Positions 35,196 through 48,808 of a DNA stretch of 64,000 nucleotides are shown here, one piece after another (position 1 is the stretch's first letter; every line of letters begins with the position of its first letter). Where the stretch lies: positions 99,693-163,692 of the forward strand of contig NZ_LN906597.1 in NCBI RefSeq assembly GCF_001460935.1, given 5' to 3'. The notes below the pieces were generated by a model. It saw nothing but the letters and a program-made list of their open reading frames with translations. It was not told the origin of the DNA and did not search any database. The DNA comes from Candidatus Ichthyocystis hellenicum. GTDB taxonomy: Bacteria; Pseudomonadota; Gammaproteobacteria; Burkholderiales; 2013Ark19i. Made by a program: the position numbers and the translations under genes.

Positions 35196-37703
35196 TCACG
35201 TAGACAAAACGACCGGAGTAAAAAGCCAAGTCTGGTTGTTTATACCTACACCCCAATCTTCCTTACAAGCATCAGCAACTATGCTAGAGGAACTAGGATG
35301 ACCAGGATCACCATCTGAATAGCAGTACACAATACCAATGGAATCAGTAGCTGCAGTCTGATAGGTATCGTACATCAAAAATTTCTGCACAGACCACCCA
35401 CCCCATGTAGAAACAGTCTGATGAGAAAGCACATAGCCTGCAGTCATCGACAACACTAACTTATCATCTACAGCACTAATAAGATCACCTTGAGCAAACC
35501 CAGTACGAGAAAACTCGCGCCACCAAAGCTGGTGCTTTCCTTTATCCGTAAGAGGATCAGCACAAGGTTCTTGAGAATTGGGCTGCATCTCACCAGTAAC
35601 AGTCACACACAAACCATAATCGGTCCAATTGACTAAATCCCAGTGATGCAACTGCATGTACACATTAGGAGCACTTATTCCTGAATGCGGCAAGGTAAAA
35701 AATACGACTCGGGGAGCACGAGAAGAATCACAAGATACGGCATACACAGGCACATTATTAGTGTTACCGGCACTCAAACATAGCTCACTCTTAATATTTT
35801 TGATGCGCCCGTGAGGTAAAAATATCCACTGCAAACTAGGATCATTTTTATCGCACTTGACAAAAGATAAAACATCACCCCGATCAGCGTAGCACATAAC
35901 AGACTTATCTGAACCCTTAAAAGTTATAAGATACTTTTTCCGAGGGTCTTCAGTATTAGTACTAGAAGGCACTATGCTGAGATTACCAATAGAGACCCCT
36001 TTACGATTTTCTCGACAGGACATTGAGATAAGGAGCTTAGAACTAGAATTTTCATCTACACCCAAGCAAAGTCCATTACCTGAAGCAAACACCGTCGGAA
36101 TTCCAATAACACGTTCACTAAAGTACATCATAGTATCTGGGTTTTTAAGTCCTGATTCATCTACTGGATTCGCAAAAGACCCAGCCAAATCAGCCAAACA
36201 CCAAACCTTACCCATAGCTTGATCATCTATACAAAACTGCGAGGTATGATCTTCAGAACTACCAAGGCTACCAAAACGCCACACCGAAGCTGACGAAGAA
36301 TTTTTCATACAATCTACCAGAGATAAATGCGGAGTAGTGGTAGATGAAAAAATTGGGACAAAACACTCTGTTGGGTCAATAGCATAATGTAGCTTTTTAG
36401 TGAAACCAGAAGGAGAGCTAACAAGATCACTATGGAGTATGGTGTAGTAAACATCAGAGCCTCCAGATCCTGGTTGCCAATCAATATCAACTTTTTTATC
36501 TTTATGATGAACAACAGGAACTGCTGCACGATTGGTCTTGGCAGAAATAATGTTTCCTACAGAAGCCCCAGAAAAAGAGTTTACAAACACAGACGAACAA
36601 TCGGTACCAGTTTGGGTACTGATTGCTCTCCACAGCTGAGAAGGATCATCCGAGAACGCATCAAGCTCCACCACTGAGCCAACCTTAAAATCTCTATTGA
36701 CAGTCAAGGCTTGATACATATTCGAGGCATCTAATATAGCAAATGCACCGGGACTAGAACGAGATGAGGAAATAAACCAAGCCTGAGAATCGCTTCCATC
36801 GAACTTGCTAATTACTAGGTGAGCAGGAACGAGCTTGGTTCCTTTCACTACGGTAATAGCATAATCCTTATCTTCCCCCCAAACAAGGTTAATAAACAAA
36901 TATTTCGAAGATGGCAAAAAATCAACTCTAGGTATCCATACTTGTTTAAAGCTGAAAACATTCTTATTGTCTAAAAACACACCACCACGATTAGAGCTAT
37001 TATTTTCCGCAGAGATAAAAAATTCTTCCGACAAAACAGGTTTCAAGAAAACACTACTACATAAAGATTGAGGATCAACCGTAACAGGAGAGTGATAATT
37101 AGATTTTGACAACACCGCTTCGGTGCAATTTTCACCAGTTTCAGTATCTTTAGGAACCCAATAATTCCATTCCTTGGGGTGAACCGAACACGATTGGAAA
37201 CGAAGAATATCGGTGCCTGGGGCTCTATGAAAGTACTCAGTAATTGGAGACAGGCAAACACTAGTTTGTACCTTCTCCTCGGCCACGGGAGAACGTAAAG
37301 TAATTACATCTGGCAAACCCTCAACAGGAACAGCCTCCACAATAGACCACGGAGAATAATCCAAAGGCACCAATTCAGCCTGAAACCAAAATGATCCAAA
37401 AAACTCTATACCCCAAATCTTACGCTCATTGTCAGCCAGGGAAACATAGAACATCGCCTTACTACTATCAGGTATGATAGAGCTGTACGCGTTAAACAGG
37501 GACCACTTTTGCCCCCTTCCGCCAATGTTGTAATCGGCACTTAGAAAGGTTCGCATAAATTCTCGGTCATCAACGCTGATAACATAATCCTTGTTCATAT
37601 AGTGTGTAAAAAACACATTTTTACACGATGAAGCCGTAGCAGACGAAATGCCCACCACAAACGACACCAGAAACAAGGACAAAGTTTTAATAAAATCAAG
37701 CAT
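35196..37703 (-). CDS. Secreted protein with ricin-type beta-trefoil lectin motifs (834 residues)
   Basis: A signal peptide (MLDFIKTLSLFLVSFVVGISSATASS) follows the ATG at 37703, which has GGGGGGA upstream; the frame's first start at 37754 does not give one. The mature part contains repeated QxW-type motifs of ricin-B lectins: GQKWSL, DSQAWFIS, DPSQLWRAI, DPSLQWIFL, KHQLWWREF and NNQTWLFTP. It also has the LCLSAGNTNNVPVYAVSCD and GLCLGVDENSSSKL pattern of single trefoil repeats. Several trefoil units are likely in tandem, with Cys pairs stabilising them. Carbohydrate binding on the cell surface or in the host vacuole is inferred; no catalytic domain was recognised. Stands alone, convergent with dacB. 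Confidence 0.75.
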   Translation of the reverse strand: MLDFIKTLSLFLVSFVVGISSATASSCKNVFFTHYMNKDYVISVDDREFMRTFLSADYNIGGRGQKWSLFNAYSSIIPDSSKAMFYVSLADNERKIWGIEFFGSFWFQAELVPLDYSPWSIVEAVPVEGLPDVITLRSPVAEEKVQTSVCLSPITEYFHRAPGTDILRFQSCSVHPKEWNYWVPKDTETGENCTEAVLSKSNYHSPVTVDPQSLCSSVFLKPVLSEEFFISAENNSSNRGGVFLDNKNVFSFKQVWIPRVDFLPSSKYLFINLVWGEDKDYAITVVKGTKLVPAHLVISKFDGSDSQAWFISSSRSSPGAFAILDASNMYQALTVNRDFKVGSVVELDAFSDDPSQLWRAISTQTGTDCSSVFVNSFSGASVGNIISAKTNRAAVPVVHHKDKKVDIDWQPGSGGSDVYYTILHSDLVSSPSGFTKKLHYAIDPTECFVPIFSSTTTPHLSLVDCMKNSSSASVWRFGSLGSSEDHTSQFCIDDQAMGKVWCLADLAGSFANPVDESGLKNPDTMMYFSERVIGIPTVFASGNGLCLGVDENSSSKLLISMSCRENRKGVSIGNLSIVPSSTNTEDPRKKYLITFKGSDKSVMCYADRGDVLSFVKCDKNDPSLQWIFLPHGRIKNIKSELCLSAGNTNNVPVYAVSCDSSRAPRVVFFTLPHSGISAPNVYMQLHHWDLVNWTDYGLCVTVTGEMQPNSQEPCADPLTDKGKHQLWWREFSRTGFAQGDLISAVDDKLVLSMTAGYVLSHQTVSTWGGWSVQKFLMYDTYQTAATDSIGIVYCYSDGDPGHPSSSSIVADACKEDWGVGINNQTWLFTPVVLST

Positions 37704-38047
37704 TTGACTATTCCCCCCTGTACAATGACGCAAAAACATGCGCACATACGGCAATAATACAACATATCAGTAAAAAAAATACATAGGCCCCTTGCACATA
37801 AAAGCAATTACAAGAGCTTAGAGTAAAAAATTATAAGTTATAATTGTAAAACCGTCCCGAGCCACAGACCAACACGATTTACCATTTTCAGATAATTGGT
37901 AACCGACCATGAAATGCCTGTAATACCTAAATGCAACAGACAACACAAAGCTGCAACCTAGGCAAACTCCCCATGGTACAACAAATGGAATTAAATCCGT
38001 ATCATCGATATCCCAATAAAGAACTCATTTTTCAAAAATCACAACCA
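37704..38047. other. Spacer between ftsB and the lectin-like gene
   Basis: About 345 bases, presumably holding the end of the pyrG-eno-ftsB transcript and the promoter of the secreted lectin-like gene (both minus strand). No tRNA, repeat or clear terminator was recognised. Confidence 0.4.
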
Positions 38048-38358
38048 TCATGATTGTAATTTACGCCCATTTTTATCATCATATACGTAGTAAAATAATT
38101 CACCTGGACGCACTAAACCCAATCGGTAACGAGCTCGCTCAATCAATACATCCTGTCGACCACGCATCAAATTTTGAACTTCGGCCTCTAGCCTCCTGTT
38201 TCGTCTCAACAAGGTCTCGTTATAGGAAATCCAGGTGCTGAGCTCCTCTTGGCGAGACCAAGACTTTAAAAGCCCTTCCTTACCAAACCACAGAGAGTAC
38301 TGAGCAACGGCGATTAAAACAAGCAAAATAATTGTAATTAGATTGCACCTTATAGTCA

Positions 38359-38359
<1 letters not shown>
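38048..38359 (-). CDS. ftsB: Cell division protein FtsB
   Basis: 103 residues. A bitopic divisome protein that works with FtsL and FtsQ to activate septal wall synthesis. A single N-terminal membrane helix (LITIILLVLIAVAQYSLWF), then a coiled coil (about 35-70) and the family ending RARYRLGLVRPGELFYYVYD. The ATG at 38359 overlaps the eno stop by one base (TGATG), so it is translationally coupled to eno, its usual neighbour in betaproteobacteria. Confidence 0.9.
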
Positions 38360-41407
<3,048 letters not shown>

Positions 41408-41428
41408 TTAGAAAAGAAAGCAAACACC

Positions 41429-41857
41429 ATGATTAGTTACTTTTTCAAGCTCATGTTTACTATCGCGGCTTTTGTTGTTGCGATTTGGCCAGCATGGGCA
41501 GAAGAACAGGCGCCGTCAATAGATGTTGACCCTGATTGGTCATTAGTTGGTCATTTGGCCTTATCGTTTATCGTCATTATAGTTTTGATTATGCTGTTCC
41601 GACTATTTCTGATGAAGTGGCAGCCCCTGCGTGCAAATCCCAGGCTTCCCATTCGCGTCATCGGTGGTGTTTCCCTAGGGTCGCGTGAACGGGTCATAGC
41701 GGTTGATATTGAAAGCGAGCGTTTCTACTTGGCGGTTTGCCAAGGAAACATTAGTGTAATTCATCATTCGTCATCTTCTCGATCGCAGAATTCGGAAGTC
41801 ACTGCTGAAAAAGAACTGTCCGATAAATTTCGAGAGTTGATAAAGGGTAAGGGTTGA
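41429..41857 (+). CDS. fliO: Flagellar biosynthesis protein FliO, isolated gene
   Basis: 142 residues. FliO helps assemble the FliPQR export gate of the flagellar type III apparatus. An N-terminal hydrophobic segment (FFKLMFTIAAFVVAIWPAWA), a membrane helix (GHLALSFIVIIVLIMLFRLFL), then the compact domain LPIRVIGGVSLGSRERVIAV..ERFYLAVCQGNISVIHH, which matches the family pattern. No other flagellar gene is present in the window, so it has left its usual fliMNOPQR cluster. The last 94 bases overlap lnt on the other strand. The family match is by pattern; a weakly related membrane protein is the alternative. Confidence 0.7.
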   Translation: MISYFFKLMFTIAAFVVAIWPAWAEEQAPSIDVDPDWSLVGHLALSFIVIIVLIMLFRLFLMKWQPLRANPRLPIRVIGGVSLGSRERVIAVDIESERFYLAVCQGNISVIHHSSSSRSQNSEVTAEKELSDKFRELIKGKG

Positions 41858-43365
41858 CGCCTCAGTTTTTTAATAGAAAGAACTGAAAGGCAAACCAGTG
41901 ATGCGATTAGCACACCTGTGTCCCCATGGAACCTCTGAAAAGGAGTCTTTCCACTATATCCTGACACGACCGTCTCTAGAACAGCGGCTTGAAATAATGG
42001 CAGTGACTTTGCATTACCATCAACACCGATGTACCCAGTTGGACCGGAATTACTGATAAACAAAGTGGGACGACCGTTTTCCAAAGATCGCATTTGCCCA
42101 ACCTGGAAGTGCATATGTGGTGCAGCGGAGCGACCGAACCAAGCATCATTGCTCATAGTCAGCAAAATAGTAGCAGCCTCCCCTCGATCGCGAACATAAT
42201 CAGAGAATGCATTCTCATAGCAAATATTACCGGCTATGGCCTCTTTATCCAAAAACATAGGAGGCTGGTGATCATCACCGGAAGAGTAGCTTCTTATTTT
42301 TGATACCCAAGGATTTAAAAATAACCTCAACCATGGCCATTGGTACTCTCCTAAAGGCAGCAAAAAAAACTTACGATATACTCTATCCACACAACCACTG
42401 GGATTAACAAGAACCATAGAATTATAGTAGAGTCCATCAACCCTCTGATGTACTCCTGAAATCAAGTATGGAGCACGATTAAAATTACGAAACAATCGTT
42501 TCACCAATTTTGACCAAAAAACATCTGATGGTTCATCAACAGTAAAAGGAATACCTGCCTCTGGAAAAACAACCCAATCAGCACTAGAGAAATTATTCAT
42601 CAACAACTGATATCTAAGAATAACTTTAAAAATGGTAAGTGGAATATCATCACTTATGGAAGACACCGGCAAATTGGGTTGAACTAGCAAAACCTTGTGA
42701 GAAGATCCGGCAATTTTGTGGGTCCAGCTAACTCCCCTAAGAAACATAGACAACAAAATGAATATAAAAAACAAAATTGATCTTGGAAAAATAGCCTCCC
42801 GTCGAAAAACAACACGATAAAAACTAGCACAAAAGAATATCATTATAAAATTGATACCATTCATGCCTAAAATTGGCGCCCATACGCTAAGTGGGCTAGG
42901 TGGAGTCTGAGAATACCCGAAAGAAAACCATGTGCCACCAACAGCATAGTGTGAGCGCAAGTACTCACTTACAGCAAAAGAAGCGGCAAAAGCCAGAGGC
43001 GAATGATCTAAGGTAAAACTTAATACGAACCCTGGCAAAAACAAGATAATTACAAAACTAAAAAACAGGCAAACCGAAATCATCAGCCACACCGACGGCA
43101 CACCTGTAAAGCTGTGCATAGCATCCACTATCCACAAGGAAGCGGACAACATAACCGAAATGCAGAAGGTAAAAAATACCAGAACTGATAACTTTAAAGA
43201 TGAGGCAGTTACAAAGGAAGAGTAGAGCACAACTATGCATATGGGAGTCAACCACCAAAAGCAAAGAGGATAAAAACTCAAAACATACATGCCACCAGAT
43301 AAGCACGCCAGAATACATCTAAATAGAAATGACTCCTTATAATCACGAAGAACTTGAAGGAACAC
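41764..43365 (-). CDS. lnt: Apolipoprotein N-acyltransferase
   Basis: 533 residues from the GTG at 43365, with GAGGA six bases upstream. Adds the third acyl chain to lipoproteins at the inner membrane. Several N-terminal membrane helices, then a nitrilase domain with the catalytic triad: Glu in VFPEAGIPF, Lys in VYRKFFLLPLGEY, Cys in AGNICYENAF. A last helix (TGVLIASLVCLSVLSI) is followed by a hydrophilic tail of about 35 residues, most of it encoded over the opposing fliO. That tail looks like an extension into the neighbour. Starts inside corC, its usual partner. Confidence 0.93.
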   Translation of the reverse strand: MFLQVLRDYKESFLFRCILACLSGGMYVLSFYPLCFWWLTPICIVVLYSSFVTASSLKLSVLVFFTFCISVMLSASLWIVDAMHSFTGVPSVWLMISVCLFFSFVIILFLPGFVLSFTLDHSPLAFAASFAVSEYLRSHYAVGGTWFSFGYSQTPPSPLSVWAPILGMNGINFIMIFFCASFYRVVFRREAIFPRSILFFIFILLSMFLRGVSWTHKIAGSSHKVLLVQPNLPVSSISDDIPLTIFKVILRYQLLMNNFSSADWVVFPEAGIPFTVDEPSDVFWSKLVKRLFRNFNRAPYLISGVHQRVDGLYYNSMVLVNPSGCVDRVYRKFFLLPLGEYQWPWLRLFLNPWVSKIRSYSSGDDHQPPMFLDKEAIAGNICYENAFSDYVRDRGEAATILLTMSNDAWFGRSAAPHMHFQVGQMRSLENGRPTLFISNSGPTGYIGVDGNAKSLPLFQAAVLETVVSGYSGKTPFQRFHGDTGVLIASLVCLSVLSIKKLRRQPLPFINSRNLSDSSFSAVTSEFCDREDDE

Positions 43366-44206
43366 GCTCAATCCTCAGAGAATGCAAACGCCTCGCATCA
43401 GCCTGAATAACAGAGAATTTCCAACCATCAACAAAAATTAACTCTCCTCGTTGTAGTACCTTACCCGCATGATGCAATATTAATCCGCCAACAGTATCAA
43501 AAGAATCATCCAAAAAATCCGATCCTATAGCTTCATTAAGTGCCGCAATCTCAACGGATGCCTTAACACGCCAACTACCATCATCGTCACACACTATATC
43601 ATCACCTGGCTCATCGAAATCGAACTCATCCTCAATATCACCAACTATCATCTCGAGAACATCCTCGATGGTAACCAAACCACTAACACCACCATATTCA
43701 TCTACCACAATCGCCATATGATACCGCTTCATTCTGAAATCCCGCAGCAACAAATTAAGTGGCTTAGATTCCGGAACAAAAACTACTGGACGAACATTGT
43801 CGTGCAGATCAAAACCATCTTCTGAAAGACTACGAATAAAATCTTTTGCCAAAAAAATACCCACAACTGTATCTTTTTTGCCATCTACAACAGGAAAACG
43901 GGAATGTCCGGTATCGAGAATAACAGACAAAATCTGCTGATTGGTCCAAGATATATCGATAACCTGCATCTGTGTACGCGGAACGAGTATATCTGTAACA
44001 GTCATATCCGAAACATGTAGCGCCCGCTCAACAAATAGGGCATCATCAGAGCCGATAATGTTATTATTTGAGAAGAATCTGACCACCCGCACCATAAAGT
44101 ACCGTGCAGTCTTTGTCTGAAAGGATCTAGCAAGACAAGCCACAAAAAACCACAGCAACCTAGGCCGCCATCCGCCTAGTCGTGATGAATCATCGCCTTC
44201 AGTCAT
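43343..44206 (-). CDS. corC: CorC/HlyC-family CBS-domain protein
   Basis: 287 residues. Two CBS domains (MTVTDILVPRTQMQVID..HSRFPVVDGKKDTVVGI and NVRPVVFVPESKPL..YHMAIVVDEYGGVSGLVTIEDVLE) are followed by a CorC/HlyC C-terminal domain (about 200-280, with DDSFDTVGGLILHHAGKVL). Relatives are linked to magnesium and cobalt efflux. The short form without the membrane DUF21 domain is the usual CorC next to lnt; the two genes overlap here by 23 bases. ATG after TTAGGGACAT. Confidence 0.92.
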   Translation of the reverse strand: MTEGDDSSRLGGWRPRLLWFFVACLARSFQTKTARYFMVRVVRFFSNNNIIGSDDALFVERALHVSDMTVTDILVPRTQMQVIDISWTNQQILSVILDTGHSRFPVVDGKKDTVVGIFLAKDFIRSLSEDGFDLHDNVRPVVFVPESKPLNLLLRDFRMKRYHMAIVVDEYGGVSGLVTIEDVLEMIVGDIEDEFDFDEPGDDIVCDDDGSWRVKASVEIAALNEAIGSDFLDDSFDTVGGLILHHAGKVLQRGELIFVDGWKFSVIQADARRLHSLRIERVPSSSS

Positions 44207-44328
44207 ATGTCCCTAATGTATCGAGTCGAAAGGCAATGATAGCACAAAATTTTTAATCTTCAGGAAAGACCGATATATACGTACACTAGCAATACTAAAT
44301 TTTCCAGTACCTACCAAGAGGCACAATC

Positions 44329-45543
44329 ATGAGTTTTTCCGCATTAGAGAAAAAGTCCCTATTTTTCATATCGCTTCTCTATGTTTTCAGATTATCAGGT
44401 AATTTCCTCATATTACCCCTTTTCGAGCCTTACTCTAGATCTCTATCTGGGGAAAGCAATGCCTTACTAATAGGATTAGCTCTAGGAATATTTGGGTTTG
44501 GTCAAGCTGTCATGCAGCTTCCACTGGGGTGGCTATCAGATAGAGTCGGCAGAAAAATAATCATTATTTCCTGCTTGTCAATATTCTCAGTAGCCACGTA
44601 TGGGTGTTTCATTGCAAAATCAATAGGTGAATTAGCCCTAGCTCGCCTATTGCAAGGATTGTGCGCTTATTCGTCAGTTCTATCTGCTTTGATGGCAGAC
44701 TATACTCAACCCAAAAATCTAACAAAAGCATCAGCATTAATTGGCGTAATAATAGGAATAACATTCATATCCTCATTCAGTGCTTCACCGCTTATTGCTC
44801 GTCACACTGGAATTAAGAACATATTCTTGATAATAATTTTTCTATCATTTCTATCTCTAATAGTAACCACCTTATTTCTACCCCCTGAACCACCAATAAA
44901 AGACATTTCTCAAAAACCTAGTTTTAAGCTTTCCGTCGCAATATTTCATAAAACACCATGTCTGTGGCTCATTACTTTCTCATTTATGACATTACACGCC
45001 GTTTTATCAGCATGCTGGATGGTATTTCCAACAACTCTGTCAGGATTGGGTTACTCCCTTGGACAGCAGGGAAAAGTATATGGTTCGGTTATGATTTCAT
45101 CATTCGTTGTTATGGTTGCACTAGTACTGCTAGCTGAAAAAGCTAAGAGTAAGCGCTTGACAATAGTTAGTGGATTTACCCTTATGTTCATCGGTCAATC
45201 TACATTATTTTTTGCTGTACATAAAAAATTGTTATTCATAATAGCAATGACTGTTTTCTTCTCTGGATTTAACTTGCTGGAGGCATACCTCCCAGCAACT
45301 ATGGCTCGCCTAGCTCCTAAGAAAATACGCGGAACGGCAATGGGTATTAGCAGTACAGCGCAATTCATGGGAATTTTCATGGGAGGCCTACTATCAGGGA
45401 TAATTATTCGCTACTTACCTAATAGGAAAACAATATTTTTTATCAATGCTCTTGTATGTCTCGTTTTCTCCTGGGTAATTTGGTTACAATGGAATACTTA
45501 TTCCAAACAAACAGAGGAGAAAAACCGTGGCTTCAATGAATAA
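44329..45543 (+). CDS. Major facilitator superfamily transporter
   Basis: 404 residues with about 12 predicted membrane helices. The motif-A loop [10 protein letters not shown] lies between helices 2 and 3 and [20 protein letters not shown] in helix 4 to 5. It resembles drug-efflux type carriers; the substrate cannot be told. AGAGG precedes the ATG by 7 bases. The 3' end overlaps ssb by 17 bases. In many betaproteobacteria an MFS gene and ssb are divergent from uvrA; here all three point the same way. Confidence 0.88.
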   Translation: MSFSALEKKSLFFISLLYVFRLSGNFLILPLFEPYSRSLSGESNALLIGLALGIFGFGQAVMQLPLGWLSDRVGRKIIIISCLSIFSVATYGCFIAKSIGELALARLLQGLCAYSSVLSALMADYTQPKNLTKASALIGVIIGITFISSFSASPLIARHTGIKNIFLIIIFLSFLSLIVTTLFLPPEPPIKDISQKPSFKLSVAIFHKTPCLWLITFSFMTLHAVLSACWMVFPTTLSGLGYSLGQQGKVYGSVMISSFVVMVALVLLAEKAKSKRLTIVSGFTLMFIGQSTLFFAVHKKLLFIIAMTVFFSGFNLLEAYLPATMARLAPKKIRGTAMGISSTAQFMGIFMGGLLSGIIIRYLPNRKTIFFINALVCLVFSWVIWLQWNTYSKQTEEKNRGFNE

Positions 45544-45964
45544 GGTAATGTTAATTGGACACTTAGCAGCAGATCCTGAAGTTAGGTTTACAAGTAATGG
45601 TGACCCTGTTGCTAATATACGCCTTGCTACTAGTTCATCATGGAAGGATAAAACTACTGGAGAAAAGAAAGAACAAACTGAATGGCACAGGGTAATATTC
45701 TTTGGCCGTCTAGCAGAAATTGCTGGCGAATACCTAAAAAAAGGCAAAATGGTTTACATAGAAGGCAGACTGCAAACCCGCAAGTGGCAAGATCAGAGCG
45801 GTCAGGATCGTTACACAACTGAGATCATAGCGTCAGAAATGAATATGCTAAGCAGCAAATCTCAGGATCAAAGTGATAATTCCTCAACTGATGCAACTAT
45901 GATGGCTGCTAGTGCCAGTAGCACAACCCAGTTTGCCGGTATTGATGACGACATTCCGTTCTAA
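45527..45964 (+). CDS. ssb: Single-stranded DNA-binding protein
   Basis: 145 residues. OB fold (about 1-110): [40 protein letters not shown] and [13 protein letters not shown]. Then a Ser/Thr-rich linker and the acidic tip DDDIPF, which binds replication and repair partners. GTG start with GAGGAG seven bases upstream, inside the end of the MFS gene. uvrA follows after 12 bases, so the two DNA-maintenance genes are probably co-transcribed. Confidence 0.96.
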   Translation: MASMNKVMLIGHLAADPEVRFTSNGDPVANIRLATSSSWKDKTTGEKKEQTEWHRVIFFGRLAEIAGEYLKKGKMVYIEGRLQTRKWQDQSGQDRYTTEIIASEMNMLSSKSQDQSDNSSTDATMMAASASSTTQFAGIDDDIPF

Positions 45965-45976
45965 TGACGAGCCCCC

Positions 45977-48808
45977 ATGGTAAAATCCCCGCATGACAAT
46001 ATAATTATACGAGGCGCTAAAACACATAATTTACAGAATATTGACGTAGTTATTCCAAAAAATAAGCTCGTCGTAATTACGGGACCATCTGGGTCTGGAA
46101 AGTCTTCGCTGGCATTTGACACTTTGTTTGCAGAGGGTCACCGTCGCTATGTTGAGTCATTGTCTACCTATGCTAGACAGTTCCTTGGAGTCATGGACAA
46201 ACCAGATGTAATAAGCATATCTGGTTTGTTACCGGCAGTAGCGATTGAGCAACGCACATACAGCGGAAGCCCAAGATCAACAGTTGGCACCATTACAGAA
46301 ATCTATGATTACCTGAGATTACTTTATGCCCGAGTTGGAATTCCCCAGTGTCCAACCCACGGCATGGATTTAAGTTCATACTCCTTAACACAAATTGTGG
46401 ATGATATAATTTGCACACATACTGAAGAAAAATTGTTTGTTCTAGCACCATGCAAAATACTACCGGGTATACATATACAAGAAGCACTGCAAAAGCTAAT
46501 CCAACAAGGATTTATTAGATTTATTGCCGATAATGTCATATATTATGAGGAAGAAATTAGCAAATTAACCAAGATTAAATCTTCCCTATTTGTAGTAGTT
46601 GACCGAATAATAGTTCGCAACAATTGCCAAGAACGCTTAACTGATTCGATAGAAACAGCAATTAGAATCGGGTCAAATAAAATCAGCTGTTTTTATCCAG
46701 AGTTAAACCTTTACCAAAATTACTCAACTCAATACCATTGCCCACTTTGTGATTACTCCATTCCGCCTCCAGCTCCAGCTCTTTTCTCTTTCAACAGCCC
46801 ACATGGGGCCTGTCCTGGATGTCGTGGTCTCGGTCATCAAAGTGACTGGTCAATAGAAAAAATTGTCACATATCCCCAACTTTCAATTAAAAATGGGGCT
46901 ATACCTTTGATCAGCAAGTCTTATCCGGAACAACTTGGAAAAATGATTGAAGTTATCAACCACTATCAAATACCAACAGATCAAAGCTTCCAAAATCTGC
47001 AAGAATCAGTGCGGCATACCTTACTTGATGGAAATGACAATTATCCTGGATATCAGGGCTTTTTAAATTTTCTAACAAATAGATACTGCCAAGCACAAAA
47101 TGCCTCTCATCGAGAAAAAGAGGAACTACAAAAATACCGAGTAACCATTTCTTGCCGTAGCTGTCAAGGAGACAAGATCAATAACCAAGCCAAAACGATA
47201 AAAATTAATAATTTCCCTATCAATAAAGTCATGAAAATGTCATTGCTTGAAAACAAAACATGGCTTTCAAATTTATCTATTACTGGATACCGCAAAGAAG
47301 TGGCCAACAAAATAATAGCTGAAATACAAAAACGACTTCAATTTTTAATTGACGTTGGGGTTGGTTATTTGACATTGGAACGACCAACTGATTCATTATC
47401 AGGAGGAGAAGCTCAAAGAATACGCTTAGCTTCACAAATTGGTTCAGGATTAACTGGAGTTTTATATGTGCTAGATGAGCCATCTATAGGACTACACCAA
47501 AAAGACAATGAACTTTTACTCAAAACACTAACCAGACTTAGGGACATAGGTAACTCAGTAGTTGTAGTTGAACACGATGAGGACGCAATACGTTCAGCTG
47601 ACCACATAATAGACATGGGTCCATTAGCAGGAAGTGATGGAGGGAAAATAGTTGCGGAAGGATCCATCGAAGACATACTATCATCGCCATCCCTTACAGG
47701 TAAGTATCTATCTCGGTCTATAACAATGCCCCAACCTGAGATAAGAAAGCGTCCTCGTACAAACAGGAAGGTTATCCTGAAAGGTGCCTCTGGCAATAAC
47801 CTTAAAAAGGTCAATGTTCACATACCAGTGGGATTGCTAGTATGTGTAACTGGTATTTCAGGGTCAGGTAAATCAACTCTGATCAATGACACGTTATACC
47901 CTGCAGTAGCACAATATCTCAAGCTAAAAACTAATACTCCGTCGCCGTACGACTCAATAATTGGTGCCGCTTTCTTCGATAAAACAATAGTTATAGATCA
48001 ACATTCGATTGGTCGTTCATCTAGATCAAATTTAGCATCTTACATGGGCATACTACCGATCATAAGGGAACTACTAGCATCTACATCGTTAGCGCGTCAA
48101 CGAGCCTACACTCCAGGAAGATTTTCTTCTAACAATAAAGGTGGACGCTGTGAACACTGCACGGGGGAAGGGCAAATAAAGGTTGAAATGCTATTTTTGC
48201 CAAACATGTTTATTCCTTGCAATGTTTGCAATGGAAAAAGGTTTAGCAGGGAAACTTTAGAAATTTTCTACAAAGAAAAGAATATCACTGATATTTTAAA
48301 CATGACGGTCGATGAAACTGCCACATTCTTTGAATCTCACCCCTCAATTCAAAAGAAAATCAGCATACTAAAAGATGTAGGACTTGGATACATGCCCCTA
48401 GGACAACAAGCACAGACACTATCTGGGGGAGAAGCACAAAAAATAAAACTAGCGCAAGAAATGTCCCGCACACAAACGGGAAAAACGCTTTACCTACTAG
48501 ACGAACCTACAACAGGACTACACTTTCACGATATCCATAAATTACTGAACATACTACTTCATCTACGCGACAAAGATAACACCGTGGTGGTAATAGAACA
48601 CAATATAAACGTCATCAAAGCAGCGGATTGGGTTATCGACATGGGACCTGGAGGTGGCAATGACGGGGGGAAAATAATAGCTACAGGAACTCCCGAGCAA
48701 ATAGCAGAAAACAAAGACAGTGCTACTGGACATTATCTCAAACAAGCACTATCCCAGAATAAAACTAGTCATCACGGCAGCAATGCTTCGGATAAAAAAA
48801 CAAACTAA
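45977..48808 (+). CDS. uvrA: Excinuclease ABC subunit A
   Basis: 943 residues, the usual length. Damage-recognition ATPase of nucleotide excision repair. Two ABC modules: Walker A GPSGSGKSS near the start and GISGSGKST at about 635; signatures LSGGEAQRIRLA and LSGGEAQKIKLA; Walker B VLYVLDEPSIGLH and LYLLDEPTTGLH. Zinc-finger Cys pairs are at CPLCDY..CPGCRG and CEHCTGEG..CNVCNG. The C-terminal 44 bases overlap the opposing MHS carrier. Confidence 0.97.
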   Translation: MVKSPHDNIIIRGAKTHNLQNIDVVIPKNKLVVITGPSGSGKSSLAFDTLFAEGHRRYVESLSTYARQFLGVMDKPDVISISGLLPAVAIEQRTYSGSPRSTVGTITEIYDYLRLLYARVGIPQCPTHGMDLSSYSLTQIVDDIICTHTEEKLFVLAPCKILPGIHIQEALQKLIQQGFIRFIADNVIYYEEEISKLTKIKSSLFVVVDRIIVRNNCQERLTDSIETAIRIGSNKISCFYPELNLYQNYSTQYHCPLCDYSIPPPAPALFSFNSPHGACPGCRGLGHQSDWSIEKIVTYPQLSIKNGAIPLISKSYPEQLGKMIEVINHYQIPTDQSFQNLQESVRHTLLDGNDNYPGYQGFLNFLTNRYCQAQNASHREKEELQKYRVTISCRSCQGDKINNQAKTIKINNFPINKVMKMSLLENKTWLSNLSITGYRKEVANKIIAEIQKRLQFLIDVGVGYLTLERPTDSLSGGEAQRIRLASQIGSGLTGVLYVLDEPSIGLHQKDNELLLKTLTRLRDIGNSVVVVEHDEDAIRSADHIIDMGPLAGSDGGKIVAEGSIEDILSSPSLTGKYLSRSITMPQPEIRKRPRTNRKVILKGASGNNLKKVNVHIPVGLLVCVTGISGSGKSTLINDTLYPAVAQYLKLKTNTPSPYDSIIGAAFFDKTIVIDQHSIGRSSRSNLASYMGILPIIRELLASTSLARQRAYTPGRFSSNNKGGRCEHCTGEGQIKVEMLFLPNMFIPCNVCNGKRFSRETLEIFYKEKNITDILNMTVDETATFFESHPSIQKKISILKDVGLGYMPLGQQAQTLSGGEAQKIKLAQEMSRTQTGKTLYLLDEPTTGLHFHDIHKLLNILLHLRDKDNTVVVIEHNINVIKAADWVIDMGPGGGNDGGKIIATGTPEQIAENKDSATGHYLKQALSQNKTSHHGSNASDKKTN

